Positions 26,883 through 35,325 of a stretch of 64,000 nucleotides of DNA are shown here, piece by piece. A program made the translations under genes and the position numbers. This DNA is from Synechococcus sp. AG-679-B05 (GTDB taxonomy: Bacteria; Cyanobacteriota; Cyanobacteriia; PCC-6307; Cyanobiaceae). The notes below the pieces were generated by a model. The model ran no database searches and was not told where the DNA came from. It saw only the letters and a list, made by a program, of their open reading frames with translations. The stretch's first letter is position 1; the number at the start of each line of letters is the position of its first letter. The stretch lies in contig QCUJ01000002.1 in the NCBI GenBank assembly GCA_003210795.1, positions 1 through 64,000 on the forward strand, in the 5' to 3' direction.

Positions 26883-27641
26883 TCAAATGATTGCACATAA
26901 GCGATCATGGGACTGAACAACATCGATGTCCAAACCAAAAGTAAGTTTTAGGTTAGGAGATGTGAACACATGATCCATCGCTCCTTCGGCCACCAATCCA
27001 CCGTCGCGCAACAGTGCCAATCGGGAGCAGTACTTTGAAAGTTGATTGAGATCATGCAGAACAGACACAACAACCTTTCCCTGATCTGCAAGGCGACGCA
27101 GTAAAGACAAGATCTGAATCTGCGCCACAAGATCCAAATGATTGGTGGGTTCATCAAACAGCAAGACCGATCCATCTTGCGCAAGAGAGAGTGCGAGAAA
27201 AGCTCTTTGCCTCTCACCGCCGGAGAGTGTATTGACTTGACGATGACGAAAATCGTTTAAACCCGTGAAATCAAGTGCATACTCAACCCGTTCATGATCA
27301 ATGGTCGAAAGCGAAAAGCTCCAGGCAGGTAAATGGGGATAACGACCAAGGCGAACAAGATCCAACACACTCATCGCGGTCAACACATCGGTACGCTGAG
27401 ACATGATGGAGAGCTTGCGATGAATATGATCAACCTGGGAATATGGCTGACCATTCATAGACATTTGCCCCGAAGAGGGAATCAGCAAGCCAGCCATGCA
27501 TTTCAGCAGTGTCGATTTCCCTGATCCGTTGAGGCCGGCGATACCCAACCATTCACCAGAAGAAACAGACAAAGAAACGTTCTCAAGGATGGAAGACCCT
27601 TCAACCAAAAAATTTAAGTTGCACGCATCCAATTGGGTCAT
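26883..27641 (-). CDS. Iron-complex ABC transporter ATPase (FepC/BtuD type)
   Basis: A 252-aa ABC ATPase: Walker A (GLNGSGKSTLLK), Q-loop (SIMSQRTDVLTAMSV), the signature VNTLSGGERQRAFLALSLAQ, Walker B (SVLLFDEPTNHLD) and the H-loop (VSVLHDLNQLSKYC). The pattern is that of FecE/FepC/BtuD ATPases. The ATG at 27641 shares a TGATG overlap with the permease stop. It powers ferric-complex import across the inner membrane. Confidence 0.92.
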   Translation of the reverse strand: MTQLDACNLNFLVEGSSILENVSLSVSSGEWLGIAGLNGSGKSTLLKCMAGLLIPSSGQMSMNGQPYSQVDHIHRKLSIMSQRTDVLTAMSVLDLVRLGRYPHLPAWSFSLSTIDHERVEYALDFTGLNDFRHRQVNTLSGGERQRAFLALSLAQDGSVLLFDEPTNHLDLVAQIQILSLLRRLADQGKVVVSVLHDLNQLSKYCSRLALLRDGGLVAEGAMDHVFTSPNLKLTFGLDIDVVQSHDRLCAII

Positions 27642-28633
27642 CACATTGATTGGCGTAGACGACGCCGTTGAAGCAGGTAGATGAAAAAGGGAGAACCAAT
27701 CAGCGATGTCACCAAGCCAACCGGCAACTCCCATAAATAGGTTCTGGCAAGTGCATCAGCACCCAAAAGAACAACTCCGCCCATCAAACCAGACATGGGC
27801 AAAACATACATAAAATTGGTACCACATACCAAACGAACCATATGGGGGATGACAAGGCCAACAAAACCAACAAGACCAGAGATGCAAACTGCGCATGCCG
27901 TTAATATTGTCGCGATAAAACCAACCATGAGTCTTAACTTGATGAGCGACAATCCAAGGGATTGACTCGTATCATCATCAAGCAATGCCAAATTAAGTTG
28001 TTTCGCAAACGCAAGCGAAGCAACGATGCAAACCACAATTGGCACCCAAGTGAACGCCAAATCATCCCAGGTACGTGCGGCCAAAGTGCCAGAAAGCCAT
28101 GTGAGAGAATTTTGAATTCGAGTGTCGTCCGAGCGAAGCAGAAAAATAGCTTGTATTGATCCGAGAACACTACTCACAGCAACACCAGCCAGAATCAGAC
28201 GTTCCAGTGAAATGTGTTGACGCTGATATGAAATGAAGAACACAAGTGCAGCGGCAATAACGGCTCCGAGCCATGCACCGACAGGTATCCAAAAAGCGGC
28301 AACATTGAACGCAAAAAGGATAACGACACAAACACCGGCTCCGGATGAGATCCCCAGCAAAAAGGGACTCGCCAAAGGGTTCCTTAGCATTCCCTGCAAC
28401 ATCGCACCAGATATACCAAGTGCAGCTCCTGTGAGGACTGCAGCCAATGCACGAGGCATACGAATGTCTTGAATAACAAGACGGTCGATTGATGTTATCT
28501 TTTCGCCAAAGAAGTAGTTTAAAACTTGTTGTGGACCGACGTCTGCATCACCAATCGAAAGCGAAGTCAGAAATAAGCAAGGAAGACTACCAATAATGAT
28601 TAAAACAAGAATGCTTCGCATCGAAGCGGTCAT
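27641..28633 (-). CDS. Iron-complex ABC transporter permease (FecCD family)
   Basis: A 330-aa inner-membrane permease with about nine to ten spans. It includes the FecCD hallmark RMPRALAAVLTGAALGISGAMLQGMLRNPLASPFLLGISSGAG and the ATPase-docking C-terminal region. One permease gene implies a homodimer. The start at 28633 has a strong AGGAGG ribosome-binding site. It is the first gene of the importer operon, divergent from exbB. Confidence 0.92.
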   Translation of the reverse strand: MTASMRSILVLIIIGSLPCLFLTSLSIGDADVGPQQVLNYFFGEKITSIDRLVIQDIRMPRALAAVLTGAALGISGAMLQGMLRNPLASPFLLGISSGAGVCVVILFAFNVAAFWIPVGAWLGAVIAAALVFFISYQRQHISLERLILAGVAVSSVLGSIQAIFLLRSDDTRIQNSLTWLSGTLAARTWDDLAFTWVPIVVCIVASLAFAKQLNLALLDDDTSQSLGLSLIKLRLMVGFIATILTACAVCISGLVGFVGLVIPHMVRLVCGTNFMYVLPMSGLMGGVVLLGADALARTYLWELPVGLVTSLIGSPFFIYLLQRRRLRQSM

Positions 28634-28851
28634 CAGTACACCCTCCTGAGGCTTTATCTTGGATAATGGTTACCTAATGATTTTATCTTTAATTTCAATT
28701 CAATGCACCAACAGAATGGTGCAAAACCGAAGCCAAAGGAGAAGCAATCTTCTCAATTGATACACGAGACGCCGCAAAATGATAGGGCAATTATTTGTAA
28801 CCTGACAATTAGGGGAGATCCAATACAAACTGGGTTTAATTATAAAAAGCT
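28634..28851. promoter_or_regulatory. Divergent promoter region of the ABC importer and exbBD-tonB
   Basis: AT-rich 218 bp between two divergent operons. A GATAATG element with further AT-rich hexamers (28662-28687) weakly resembles a Fur box, and GATAATG recurs upstream of the receptor at 32855. Iron regulation is expected from gene content but the match is poor. No B12 riboswitch was recognised. Confidence 0.35.
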
Positions 28852-29469
28852 GTGGATCTCAGTCAATTCGGAGGCATTTCGGTCATACCTCTTGGAATCG
28901 CATCGATTGCATCATTGAGCATCACACTCGAACGTGGGTACTTTTGGTACAAAACCAAAAAAGGACAAAACTCATTGAAACGAAAGCTTTTGGGACAATG
29001 TTTCGTTGATGAAAAGAATTGGTTTCAACTTCGAGCCGATGAACGAGGTCATATCATGACCAGATTTTTTCAGAAGGCCACGATCCCTAAGCCTAATAAT
29101 CTGGAACAGCTCAGGGATTCATGCGAATTAAATTTGGAAATCCTAGAGCCAGAATTAAGTCGCTATGAAAATGCACTGGGAACCATCATCTCAATTGCAC
29201 CTCTCATCGGTCTTTTAGGAACTGTTTTAGGACTGATTCGATCCATGAGTGGCTTAACATTGCAGGCCATTAGTGAGAGCAATGCAAATGTAATGGCTGG
29301 CATTAGCGAAGCATTGATCTCCACTGCAGCAGGCTTAACAGTTGCAATTACAACCTTAATCGCCAATAACCTCTTCAAAAGCTTCCGACGCAGCCAGCTT
29401 CACGCTCTTCAGGCACTCTCCTTGGAAATTGAATCTAAATTCAAAGCAGAGCATATAAAAGATCGTTAA
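28852..29469 (+). CDS. exbB: ExbB/TolQ-type proton channel
   Basis: A 205-aa MotA/TolQ/ExbB protein with three membrane spans. The N-terminal span (SVIPLGIASIASLSITLERGYFW) is followed by a cytoplasmic loop and the paired spans holding the family motif ENALGTIISIAPLIGLLGTVLGLIRSM and GISEALISTAAGLTVAI. With ExbD it converts proton motive force into movement of TonB. The start is GTG at 28852. It is first in exbB-exbD-tonB, with a 2-bp gap to exbD. Confidence 0.9.
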   Translation: MDLSQFGGISVIPLGIASIASLSITLERGYFWYKTKKGQNSLKRKLLGQCFVDEKNWFQLRADERGHIMTRFFQKATIPKPNNLEQLRDSCELNLEILEPELSRYENALGTIISIAPLIGLLGTVLGLIRSMSGLTLQAISESNANVMAGISEALISTAAGLTVAITTLIANNLFKSFRRSQLHALQALSLEIESKFKAEHIKDR

Positions 29470-29471
29470 GT

Positions 29472-29903
29472 ATGAGATACAAATACCAATCAATTCGCTC
29501 CAAAACTGAAAGTGAAGTCAATATACTTCCACTCATCGATGTCCTTTTTGCCATATTGCTTTTTTTCATGCTTTCTAGCATTGTCTTGACGGAAAAAAAT
29601 CAAATTACTGTACAAAGACCAACAAACTCTCAAACAGAGAAAGTTGGCAAAGCCCAAAAAACCATCACAATCACCCTAAAAAAGGACAACAAGATATATC
29701 TTGAGGACGCCGAAGTTATTGCAGGTGAGCTATATGAAAGTCTCAATCTTCTAAGCAAAAAAGGCTCCATAGACCAAGTATTGATCGATGCTGACAAGAC
29801 ATGTAGCTATGGTGATGTAATGGAAATCCTTGATATCGTTAAAGAAGCAGGCGCCAATTCAATTGGCTTGGCAGTCAACAAAAGAGATATCAATGGGCAA
29901 TAA
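29472..29903 (+). CDS. exbD: ExbD/TolR-type energy transducer
   Basis: A 143-aa protein. A short cytoplasmic N-terminus is followed by a single membrane span carrying the essential Asp in VNILPLIDVLFAILLFFML, then a periplasmic TolR-like domain ending in DKTCSYGDVMEILDIVKEAG. It partners ExbB. Its 3' end overlaps tonB by 11 bases, indicating a coupled operon. Confidence 0.9.
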   Translation: MRYKYQSIRSKTESEVNILPLIDVLFAILLFFMLSSIVLTEKNQITVQRPTNSQTEKVGKAQKTITITLKKDNKIYLEDAEVIAGELYESLNLLSKKGSIDQVLIDADKTCSYGDVMEILDIVKEAGANSIGLAVNKRDINGQ

Positions 29904-30615
29904 CGACAATCCACAAAAAAATGTACTCTTACTGGCCTTTTTGATATCACTTGCCATGCATACGAGTATTATTTTAATGCTAAGCGGAGCCAATGAAGGA
30001 GAAAGAAATAGTCCGAATCGAAAAACTATTAAAATCGAACTTATAGAAATAAAAACAAAACAACAACTAACAATACCTACACTCAAGCCAAAGAATCAAC
30101 CAGTAATAAGCAAGAAAATTCCTAAACCCATTCGTAAATTCCAACCTCGCATCAACAAGCAAACCACATCTCATAAACCCAAAGGTGAGCCTGCTGAGAG
30201 GAAACGATCACCGAAACCAGACCTCAGCATTGATCTTGGAGCACAGACGTCAAAAAAATCAGTCGTTGCAGCTACAGCTGCAGGCAATACCAGTGGAAGC
30301 GAGTCTGTCGGCAAAAGGACCAGTCCAGCATCTTCTAAAGAAAGCACCTCCATCATCCAAAAACAAACGCCCCGCTGCCGTCAATGTCGTGAACCACGCG
30401 TACCGCGGCGGGCAGAAAAACGTGGAGAAGAGGGCTATGTTTCGCTTCGGCTATACGTAAGTACATCAGGAAAGGTCGTCAAAACTCAACTTCTTAAAAG
30501 TAGTGGTCACTCTGGTTGGAATAACGCGGCTCGAAAAGCAGCTATGTCTTCCACTTTTTATCCAATGACACTGCAAAATACAATTGACATTATGTATGAG
30601 CTAAAAATGAAGTAA
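29893..30615 (+). CDS. tonB: TonB energy transducer
   Basis: A 240-aa protein: one N-terminal membrane anchor (LLLAFLISLAMHTSIILML), a long Lys/Pro/Ser-rich periplasmic linker (residues ~40-150), and a C-terminal TonB fold (RRAEKRGEEGYVSLRLYVSTSGKVVKTQLLKSSGH). A CRQC pair sits just before the fold, where most TonB proteins carry a YP segment; it might form a disulfide. It transmits energy to the outer-membrane receptor encoded next to it. The ATG at 29893 fits the anchor position. Confidence 0.88.
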   Translation: MGNNDNPQKNVLLLAFLISLAMHTSIILMLSGANEGERNSPNRKTIKIELIEIKTKQQLTIPTLKPKNQPVISKKIPKPIRKFQPRINKQTTSHKPKGEPAERKRSPKPDLSIDLGAQTSKKSVVAATAAGNTSGSESVGKRTSPASSKESTSIIQKQTPRCRQCREPRVPRRAEKRGEEGYVSLRLYVSTSGKVVKTQLLKSSGHSGWNNAARKAAMSSTFYPMTLQNTIDIMYELKMK

Positions 30616-30625
30616 TTTCAAACCG

Positions 30626-32830
30626 TTAAAACTTAAACTTCGCTCCAATCTGGAAGTTACGTTCAGGCTGCGAAAACCGAAGAATATCACCATTGACATT
30701 GTTTCGGCCGCGCACATCCTGGAAATTAAAGTAGGTTTCATTAGTCAAATTATTGATTGAAACATTCAAACTTATTGAGTCACTTATACTCCAGTACGCG
30801 TCTAAATCAAAAGTCAATGAGGTGGAAGGAATATAAAATGGTTCGTCTTGATAATCATTGCTTAAGCGTGGTCGACCTGTATAAACCATACCAACCGAAA
30901 CAAGCCATCGATCATCGGACCCTTGATAACCCAACGAAAAACGATTTGTCACTGGAACAATCGTTTCAAGGGGAATACCATCTGTCAGATTATTACCTTC
31001 AGACCATGCAAAAACATTTCCAATATAGAAACCATCTTGTTGATTGCTAAAATAATAAATTCCAGTAAGTTCGACTCCATATATTTCGGCATTGGAGACG
31101 TTTTGTGTCTGGAATGCATTTAATTCTCGAGTATCACCTGGAAGAGTATAAGTACCAGCTTGAGCGAAAGCAGCCATAAAATCAGAATACTTATTATAAA
31201 AAGTCGCAAAGGTCGTTGCATAGTTGCCACCATTTAACTTATAGCCAATTTCAAAGTCGTGACTTGTTTCAGGCTTAAGATCTGGGTTCGAGAGTGTTAT
31301 GTAGCCGAATGAAGGATTTGCAAATGAACTGCTAAGTTCGTACCAAACTGGAGGACGAAAGCCCTGAGAGTAGCGAGCATAAATAGTAGATTCATTGCTA
31401 GGTTGATAGCTAACTGTAAATTTAGGCGAAAAGACCTGATAAGATTTATCACTTGCTAAAATATAATCTTCTTGATTGGGATTATAAATTAAATCATTTT
31501 TAGCATTGAGAGCATAATAATCGTATCCCAATCCTGCGGTAAAATTAAAATCACCTAGACTAAACTGATCTTGAAGATAAAGTCTGGCCCGGAGTGTTTT
31601 AGTATCAGGAGTATCTTTAACAGTCTCAGTTACTCCTGATGTCAAATTTTTAGTTTGACGAATTCTAGAGCCATTATTCTCAGAGACATCAAAACCATAT
31701 CCTAGCGTATGAACGTTTTCAAACAAAATGATATCACTTGAAAAATCTGAATTGGCCCCAACAAGAGTGTTGGTAAGACTATAAATTTTATCTTCTTCTC
31801 TCATCTGATCAAAAGCACCTACTACTCTACGGAAATTATCATTTACTTTTGCATCTTGCCAGTAAATTGTTGAACGGACTTGCTTCAAAAACTTTTGCTC
31901 ATTATTTGAATCATAACTATATTTAGCAGAGATTCTTGTGCGGTCTGTCAATGTATTAGAAATGAGTTTTTCATAATTACTAAATGTAGATGACATGCCT
32001 TCAAGATTTGCTTCAGAAGAATCTACTCTGGAACTGCGATTAATATCTTCAAAAACAAGATTCAGGCTTGATTCTTCATTGATATCATACTGCAAGTTAA
32101 GGAACGCATTATCTCCGTAATTTTTTACATCATCAATATACTTAGATGGAGCAGCTGTTTTTACAGCCCTAGATACTTCATTTGTGTAGATAAATAATGC
32201 CGAAAGATTCTCAGACAATTTAACTGCTATTTTATTCGAGAAAGTCCTACCATTGTCTTCAGTAAAATAGTTAAAGGGAATTTCCACATTTAAGTCGGAA
32301 CCATTTTCTAAGATGTCATAAGGTTCAAGCGTTCGGTAATAAATTAATCCACCAAGTGCATCGGAGCCATACAATGATGATATGGAACCTTTGATAATTT
32401 CAATAGATTTTAAAAAACTAAAGTCAACATAATCTGCTTGACCTAGGTTATAGTAACCACCATACTCATACCTGTCAGGGAGTCTGACACCATCAATTAA
32501 AAAGAGTATTCTATCACCATCTAAACCTCTGATATTCACATCAGAGATTCCAGGGGTTCCACGAACACCGCTTCTGGTAGTTTTGCGAGTAGTTACTCCA
32601 GGAACATTCTTAAGGAGATTTCGAATATCAGTGCTAGGTTTTTTATCATAGTCATCTTTGTCAATTACATCCACTGAACCTGCATAATCCTTCACTGTTG
32701 ACTCAGATTTAGTACCAGTAACAGTTATTTTCATCATGCCGTCAGTATTTTCTTGACTTCTGGCTACCTGCTGCCCAGTAGTCAAAAGGAATAAAAAACA
32801 ACTGCTCAAAGCAAAATATGCATTATTCAT
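30626..32830 (-). CDS. TonB-dependent outer-membrane receptor
   Basis: A 734-aa receptor. A signal peptide (residues ~1-25) is followed by a TonB-box-like KITVTG, a plug domain (IRNLLKNVPGVTT, NIRGLDGDRILFLIDGVRLPD, GSISSLYGSDALGGLIYYRT) and a 22-strand barrel ending in FQIGAKFKF with the terminal Phe. The plug resembles heme/hemoglobin receptors, and FRPP and NPDLKPE stand in for the FRAP/NPNL motifs, but the His expected between them is missing. Substrate: a heme or ferric siderophore, undecided. It is convergent with tonB and strongly AT-rich. Confidence 0.9.
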   Translation of the reverse strand: MNNAYFALSSCFLFLLTTGQQVARSQENTDGMMKITVTGTKSESTVKDYAGSVDVIDKDDYDKKPSTDIRNLLKNVPGVTTRKTTRSGVRGTPGISDVNIRGLDGDRILFLIDGVRLPDRYEYGGYYNLGQADYVDFSFLKSIEIIKGSISSLYGSDALGGLIYYRTLEPYDILENGSDLNVEIPFNYFTEDNGRTFSNKIAVKLSENLSALFIYTNEVSRAVKTAAPSKYIDDVKNYGDNAFLNLQYDINEESSLNLVFEDINRSSRVDSSEANLEGMSSTFSNYEKLISNTLTDRTRISAKYSYDSNNEQKFLKQVRSTIYWQDAKVNDNFRRVVGAFDQMREEDKIYSLTNTLVGANSDFSSDIILFENVHTLGYGFDVSENNGSRIRQTKNLTSGVTETVKDTPDTKTLRARLYLQDQFSLGDFNFTAGLGYDYYALNAKNDLIYNPNQEDYILASDKSYQVFSPKFTVSYQPSNESTIYARYSQGFRPPVWYELSSSFANPSFGYITLSNPDLKPETSHDFEIGYKLNGGNYATTFATFYNKYSDFMAAFAQAGTYTLPGDTRELNAFQTQNVSNAEIYGVELTGIYYFSNQQDGFYIGNVFAWSEGNNLTDGIPLETIVPVTNRFSLGYQGSDDRWLVSVGMVYTGRPRLSNDYQDEPFYIPSTSLTFDLDAYWSISDSISLNVSINNLTNETYFNFQDVRGRNNVNGDILRFSQPERNFQIGAKFKF

Positions 32831-33043
32831 TCAAATTTTAGAAATTAGACCAACGATAATGAAACGATTTGCGCTGTCAAGTAAGTAAATTCTGTTTCAC
32901 CGGACGTGGTTAAATACGAAACAAAGGGTATTAGCCCAAAAAACAAAGATAAAAATATGTGTCATTTATTACTATTTTTGAGTACATTTTAGGCTGACAA
33001 CAAGGCTAGAGCTCCATAAACTTTGAATAAGTTCTTTTTCATT
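32831..33043. promoter_or_regulatory. Divergent promoter region of receptor and RTX protein genes
   Basis: AT-rich 213 bp between two divergent genes that probably share regulation. GATAATGAAACGATTT at 32855-32870 shares GATAATG with the exbB/permease region and could be part of an iron-responsive operator; the match to a full Fur box is weak. Confidence 0.3.
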
Positions 33044-34093
33044 ATGACAACAGAGTATCTTCTCTATAACACAGCCACACATGAAACCATCACTTTATGT
33101 GATGACGATGATGGTGCATGTATTTCAGCCTTACAAGAAAAGGGATTTTATATGTTGCTAGAATCAAGATACGGAGATAAGTATCAATATCCAGCAATAT
33201 ATAAATCCCCTGGAATTGTTTGGGACCAAAGTGAAGAAAATAAAACCAACGGTGATTGGACTATGACCTCAAGAGCAAAAACAGTTGGCGATACAGAAGA
33301 AGATCTCACTAGTTCCGAAGAGTCTACAACTGAAAAAATATCTCCTCTAAAGTATATTCTATATAACTCCAAAACTCATGAGAGTTATTCTGTTCCCGAC
33401 GAATTAAGTGGGTCAGGTTTTGTTATACTAAATGAGAATGCGTATCCAGATTATAGCCATCCCGCCGTTTATAATACTACAACTCACACAGCTATTGATC
33501 AAGGCGAAAGTTCTAATATATCTGGTGATTGGATGATGCTTTCCAAGTATAAAGATAGCTTCACATCTTCGGCAGCATCAGTTAAAAGTGTTGTGTCAGG
33601 TGACAGCATTGCAAGCTTTCGCCTGTCAGAGCCAGTGGAGATGAGTGACAAGGAAATCTCGATGTGTATCATTGGTACTGAAGGCAAAGATAAAATAATT
33701 GGAGCCGATACAAGCGAAATATTAATTGGCAGTTCCGGTAAAAATACATTCACAGGTGGCGATAACTCCGACGGTTTTATGTTCGACAGCAAAAGTGATT
33801 TCGGGAAAAAGGTTGCCGATAAAATTCGAGATTTTGATGCCGATGAAGGCGATCACATCATGTTAGACAAATCAATGTTTGGTCTCGGCAAAAAATTAAA
33901 ATTCAAATCTGTATCTGGCAGAGCAAAAGCTAACAATGCCTCAGAAACCAACAAGCAAATTATTTACGATGAGAATAAAGGACGGCTTTATTTTAACGAA
34001 AATGGCAGTGAAGATGGATGGGGAGATGGTGGATACTTCGCAAAATTAAGCGGAACACCAGAATTAAATTCAGATAGTTTCATGATTGTATGA
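33044..34093 (+). CDS. RTX-like secreted protein with tandem unrecognised domain
   Basis: A 349-aa acidic protein without a Sec signal. Residues 4-77 and 103-169 are two copies of one domain: YxLYNxxTHE at the start, a GFxxL strand, Y-D-x3-P-A-x-Y in the middle and DQxE...GDWxM at the end. I do not recognise it. Residues ~207-349 are an RTX-type Ca-binding and secretion region (GTEGKDKIIGADTSEILIGSSGK, DFDADEGDHIML) ending SFMIV. Divergence from the TonB receptor suggests a secreted partner that captures the receptor's substrate, as HasA does for HasR; this is inference. No type I exporter is in the window. A TTG at 33023 is an alternative start. Confidence 0.75.
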   Translation: MTTEYLLYNTATHETITLCDDDDGACISALQEKGFYMLLESRYGDKYQYPAIYKSPGIVWDQSEENKTNGDWTMTSRAKTVGDTEEDLTSSEESTTEKISPLKYILYNSKTHESYSVPDELSGSGFVILNENAYPDYSHPAVYNTTTHTAIDQGESSNISGDWMMLSKYKDSFTSSAASVKSVVSGDSIASFRLSEPVEMSDKEISMCIIGTEGKDKIIGADTSEILIGSSGKNTFTGGDNSDGFMFDSKSDFGKKVADKIRDFDADEGDHIMLDKSMFGLGKKLKFKSVSGRAKANNASETNKQIIYDENKGRLYFNENGSEDGWGDGGYFAKLSGTPELNSDSFMIV

Positions 34094-34141
34094 TGTAAAC
34101 AGGCAATTATTTATAAGATAAAATATAGCCCCGACTAGAAC

Positions 34142-34180
34142 ATAAAACCATGAGTTAATTTTTACACTCATGGTTTTATT
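34142..34180. terminator. Bidirectional terminator between the island and chpX
   Basis: Long perfect stem ATAAAACCATGAGT / ACTCATGGTTTTAT around an AT-rich loop. A/T runs on both sides let it act in both directions, closing the RTX gene and the carboxysome/NDH transcript that ends at chpX. Confidence 0.85.
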
Positions 34181-35325
34181 TATGTAGCAAGTAAAGCTCC
34201 CCGTTGACATCCCATCAATCGTCCAGACCATGACTCTGCGTAAGCCCGATTGGCTGCCTTTTGCTCAGGATCCTCGGCATCAAGCGGATGAGGCATCGTT
34301 CCAGATATCGCAGCATTGGTGACGCAGAACATCGACTTCTGGAAGCTGATACAGATCTGCACGTGAACATCGGTCTGACCCCGGCCATTTTTGTCGTACC
34401 AAAGGCTCAGCTCCTCGGGGAGATGCCGGTACATATCCTGCATGCAGAGGCTGGGGGGAATTCCCGCACCCATGCTCGGAATCGGGTCGGCGTAAAGGGC
34501 GCCGTACTTGAAATCACTGATGTCCGGTGAAATCTGTCGAGCCTGTGCGTTGTACGACACCGTTCCTAGAAAGGGCATGCCGCGGAAGAACACCGCTTCA
34601 ACATAAGGAACGGCAACGTCCATCAGAAAGGTGAGGCCGGCCTCCGGAGGAAGCACCCAAATCTCTTCACCGCTGATGGTCACTTTGTACTCAATTGGGC
34701 TACCGGCAGCCGCCACCAGTCCATCACGGATGTGATGAACAACATCTTTGATGCAGGTGACTTCCTTGATCCCGTAACGACGGGCCAGGTCCACAAAAAT
34801 GTCGCTCATGACACGCCAGAACAAGCCGAGGCAGTAAATCGTGGTGAGAGAACGGATCGCTTCAGGGGCGAAGTCGGGATAGAGGCGATTATTGAGAGCC
34901 AACAGAGGATCGCGAGCCGACTTGCGCTTGATGATCTGATGGCATGCCGCAGCAAATTCCGGGCTGTCGAGATAAGCATCAAGACCACCGGTGCCATGCC
35001 AGAACATCGCTTTCTGGCAGTACTCGGCATATTCAAAATTGATCCGATCACCCATCAGATGGGTCCACAACCGCTTTGGGTTGAACCCTTCGTGAAAGAA
35101 ACGGAGCACGGGAAAAGGATTGAGCATCTGTTTCTCCCCCTGATCCACCAGGTTCTTGCTATATGCATCCAGCACGAGGCCATAGCTCTCCAGCACATTC
35201 ACCACCTGAACCAGGTGATCCCCTGTATCAGCGAGCAACGGTGTATCGCTGAGCAGGCGGCGGATCAACTCCTCTTGATCGGGCAAGACCGGTGGACGCA
35301 CAGGCGACGCTGAGATGGGGGTCAT
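34180..35325 (-). CDS. chpX: CO2 hydration protein ChpX (CupB type)
   Basis: A 381-aa soluble protein of the CO2-hydration family, which binds the NDH-1MS' complex and converts CO2 to bicarbonate using photosynthetic electron flow. Conserved blocks include FHEGFNPKRLWTHLMGDRINFEYAEYCQ, MFWHGTGGLDAYLD and a C-terminal FCVTNAAISGTMPHPLD. Its start overlaps the ndhD4 stop (35322-35325) and it is the last gene of ndhF4-ndhD4-chpX, the constitutive low-affinity CO2 uptake set typical of marine picocyanobacteria. Confidence 0.92.
   Translation of the reverse strand: MTPISASPVRPPVLPDQEELIRRLLSDTPLLADTGDHLVQVVNVLESYGLVLDAYSKNLVDQGEKQMLNPFPVLRFFHEGFNPKRLWTHLMGDRINFEYAEYCQKAMFWHGTGGLDAYLDSPEFAAACHQIIKRKSARDPLLALNNRLYPDFAPEAIRSLTTIYCLGLFWRVMSDIFVDLARRYGIKEVTCIKDVVHHIRDGLVAAAGSPIEYKVTISGEEIWVLPPEAGLTFLMDVAVPYVEAVFFRGMPFLGTVSYNAQARQISPDISDFKYGALYADPIPSMGAGIPPSLCMQDMYRHLPEELSLWYDKNGRGQTDVHVQICISFQKSMFCVTNAAISGTMPHPLDAEDPEQKAANRAYAESWSGRLMGCQRGALLAT

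Noticed and set aside
28634..28851. Cobalamin riboswitch upstream of a BtuCDF-like importer
   Set aside because: No B12-box-like conserved sequence or the expected long structured leader was recognised; the ExbBD-TonB and receptor neighbours favour iron complexes.
33044..34093. RTX toxin or bacteriocin
   Set aside because: No pore-forming or enzymatic toxin domain, no acyltransferase or exporter genes alongside, and only a short RTX region; the receptor context fits nutrient capture better.
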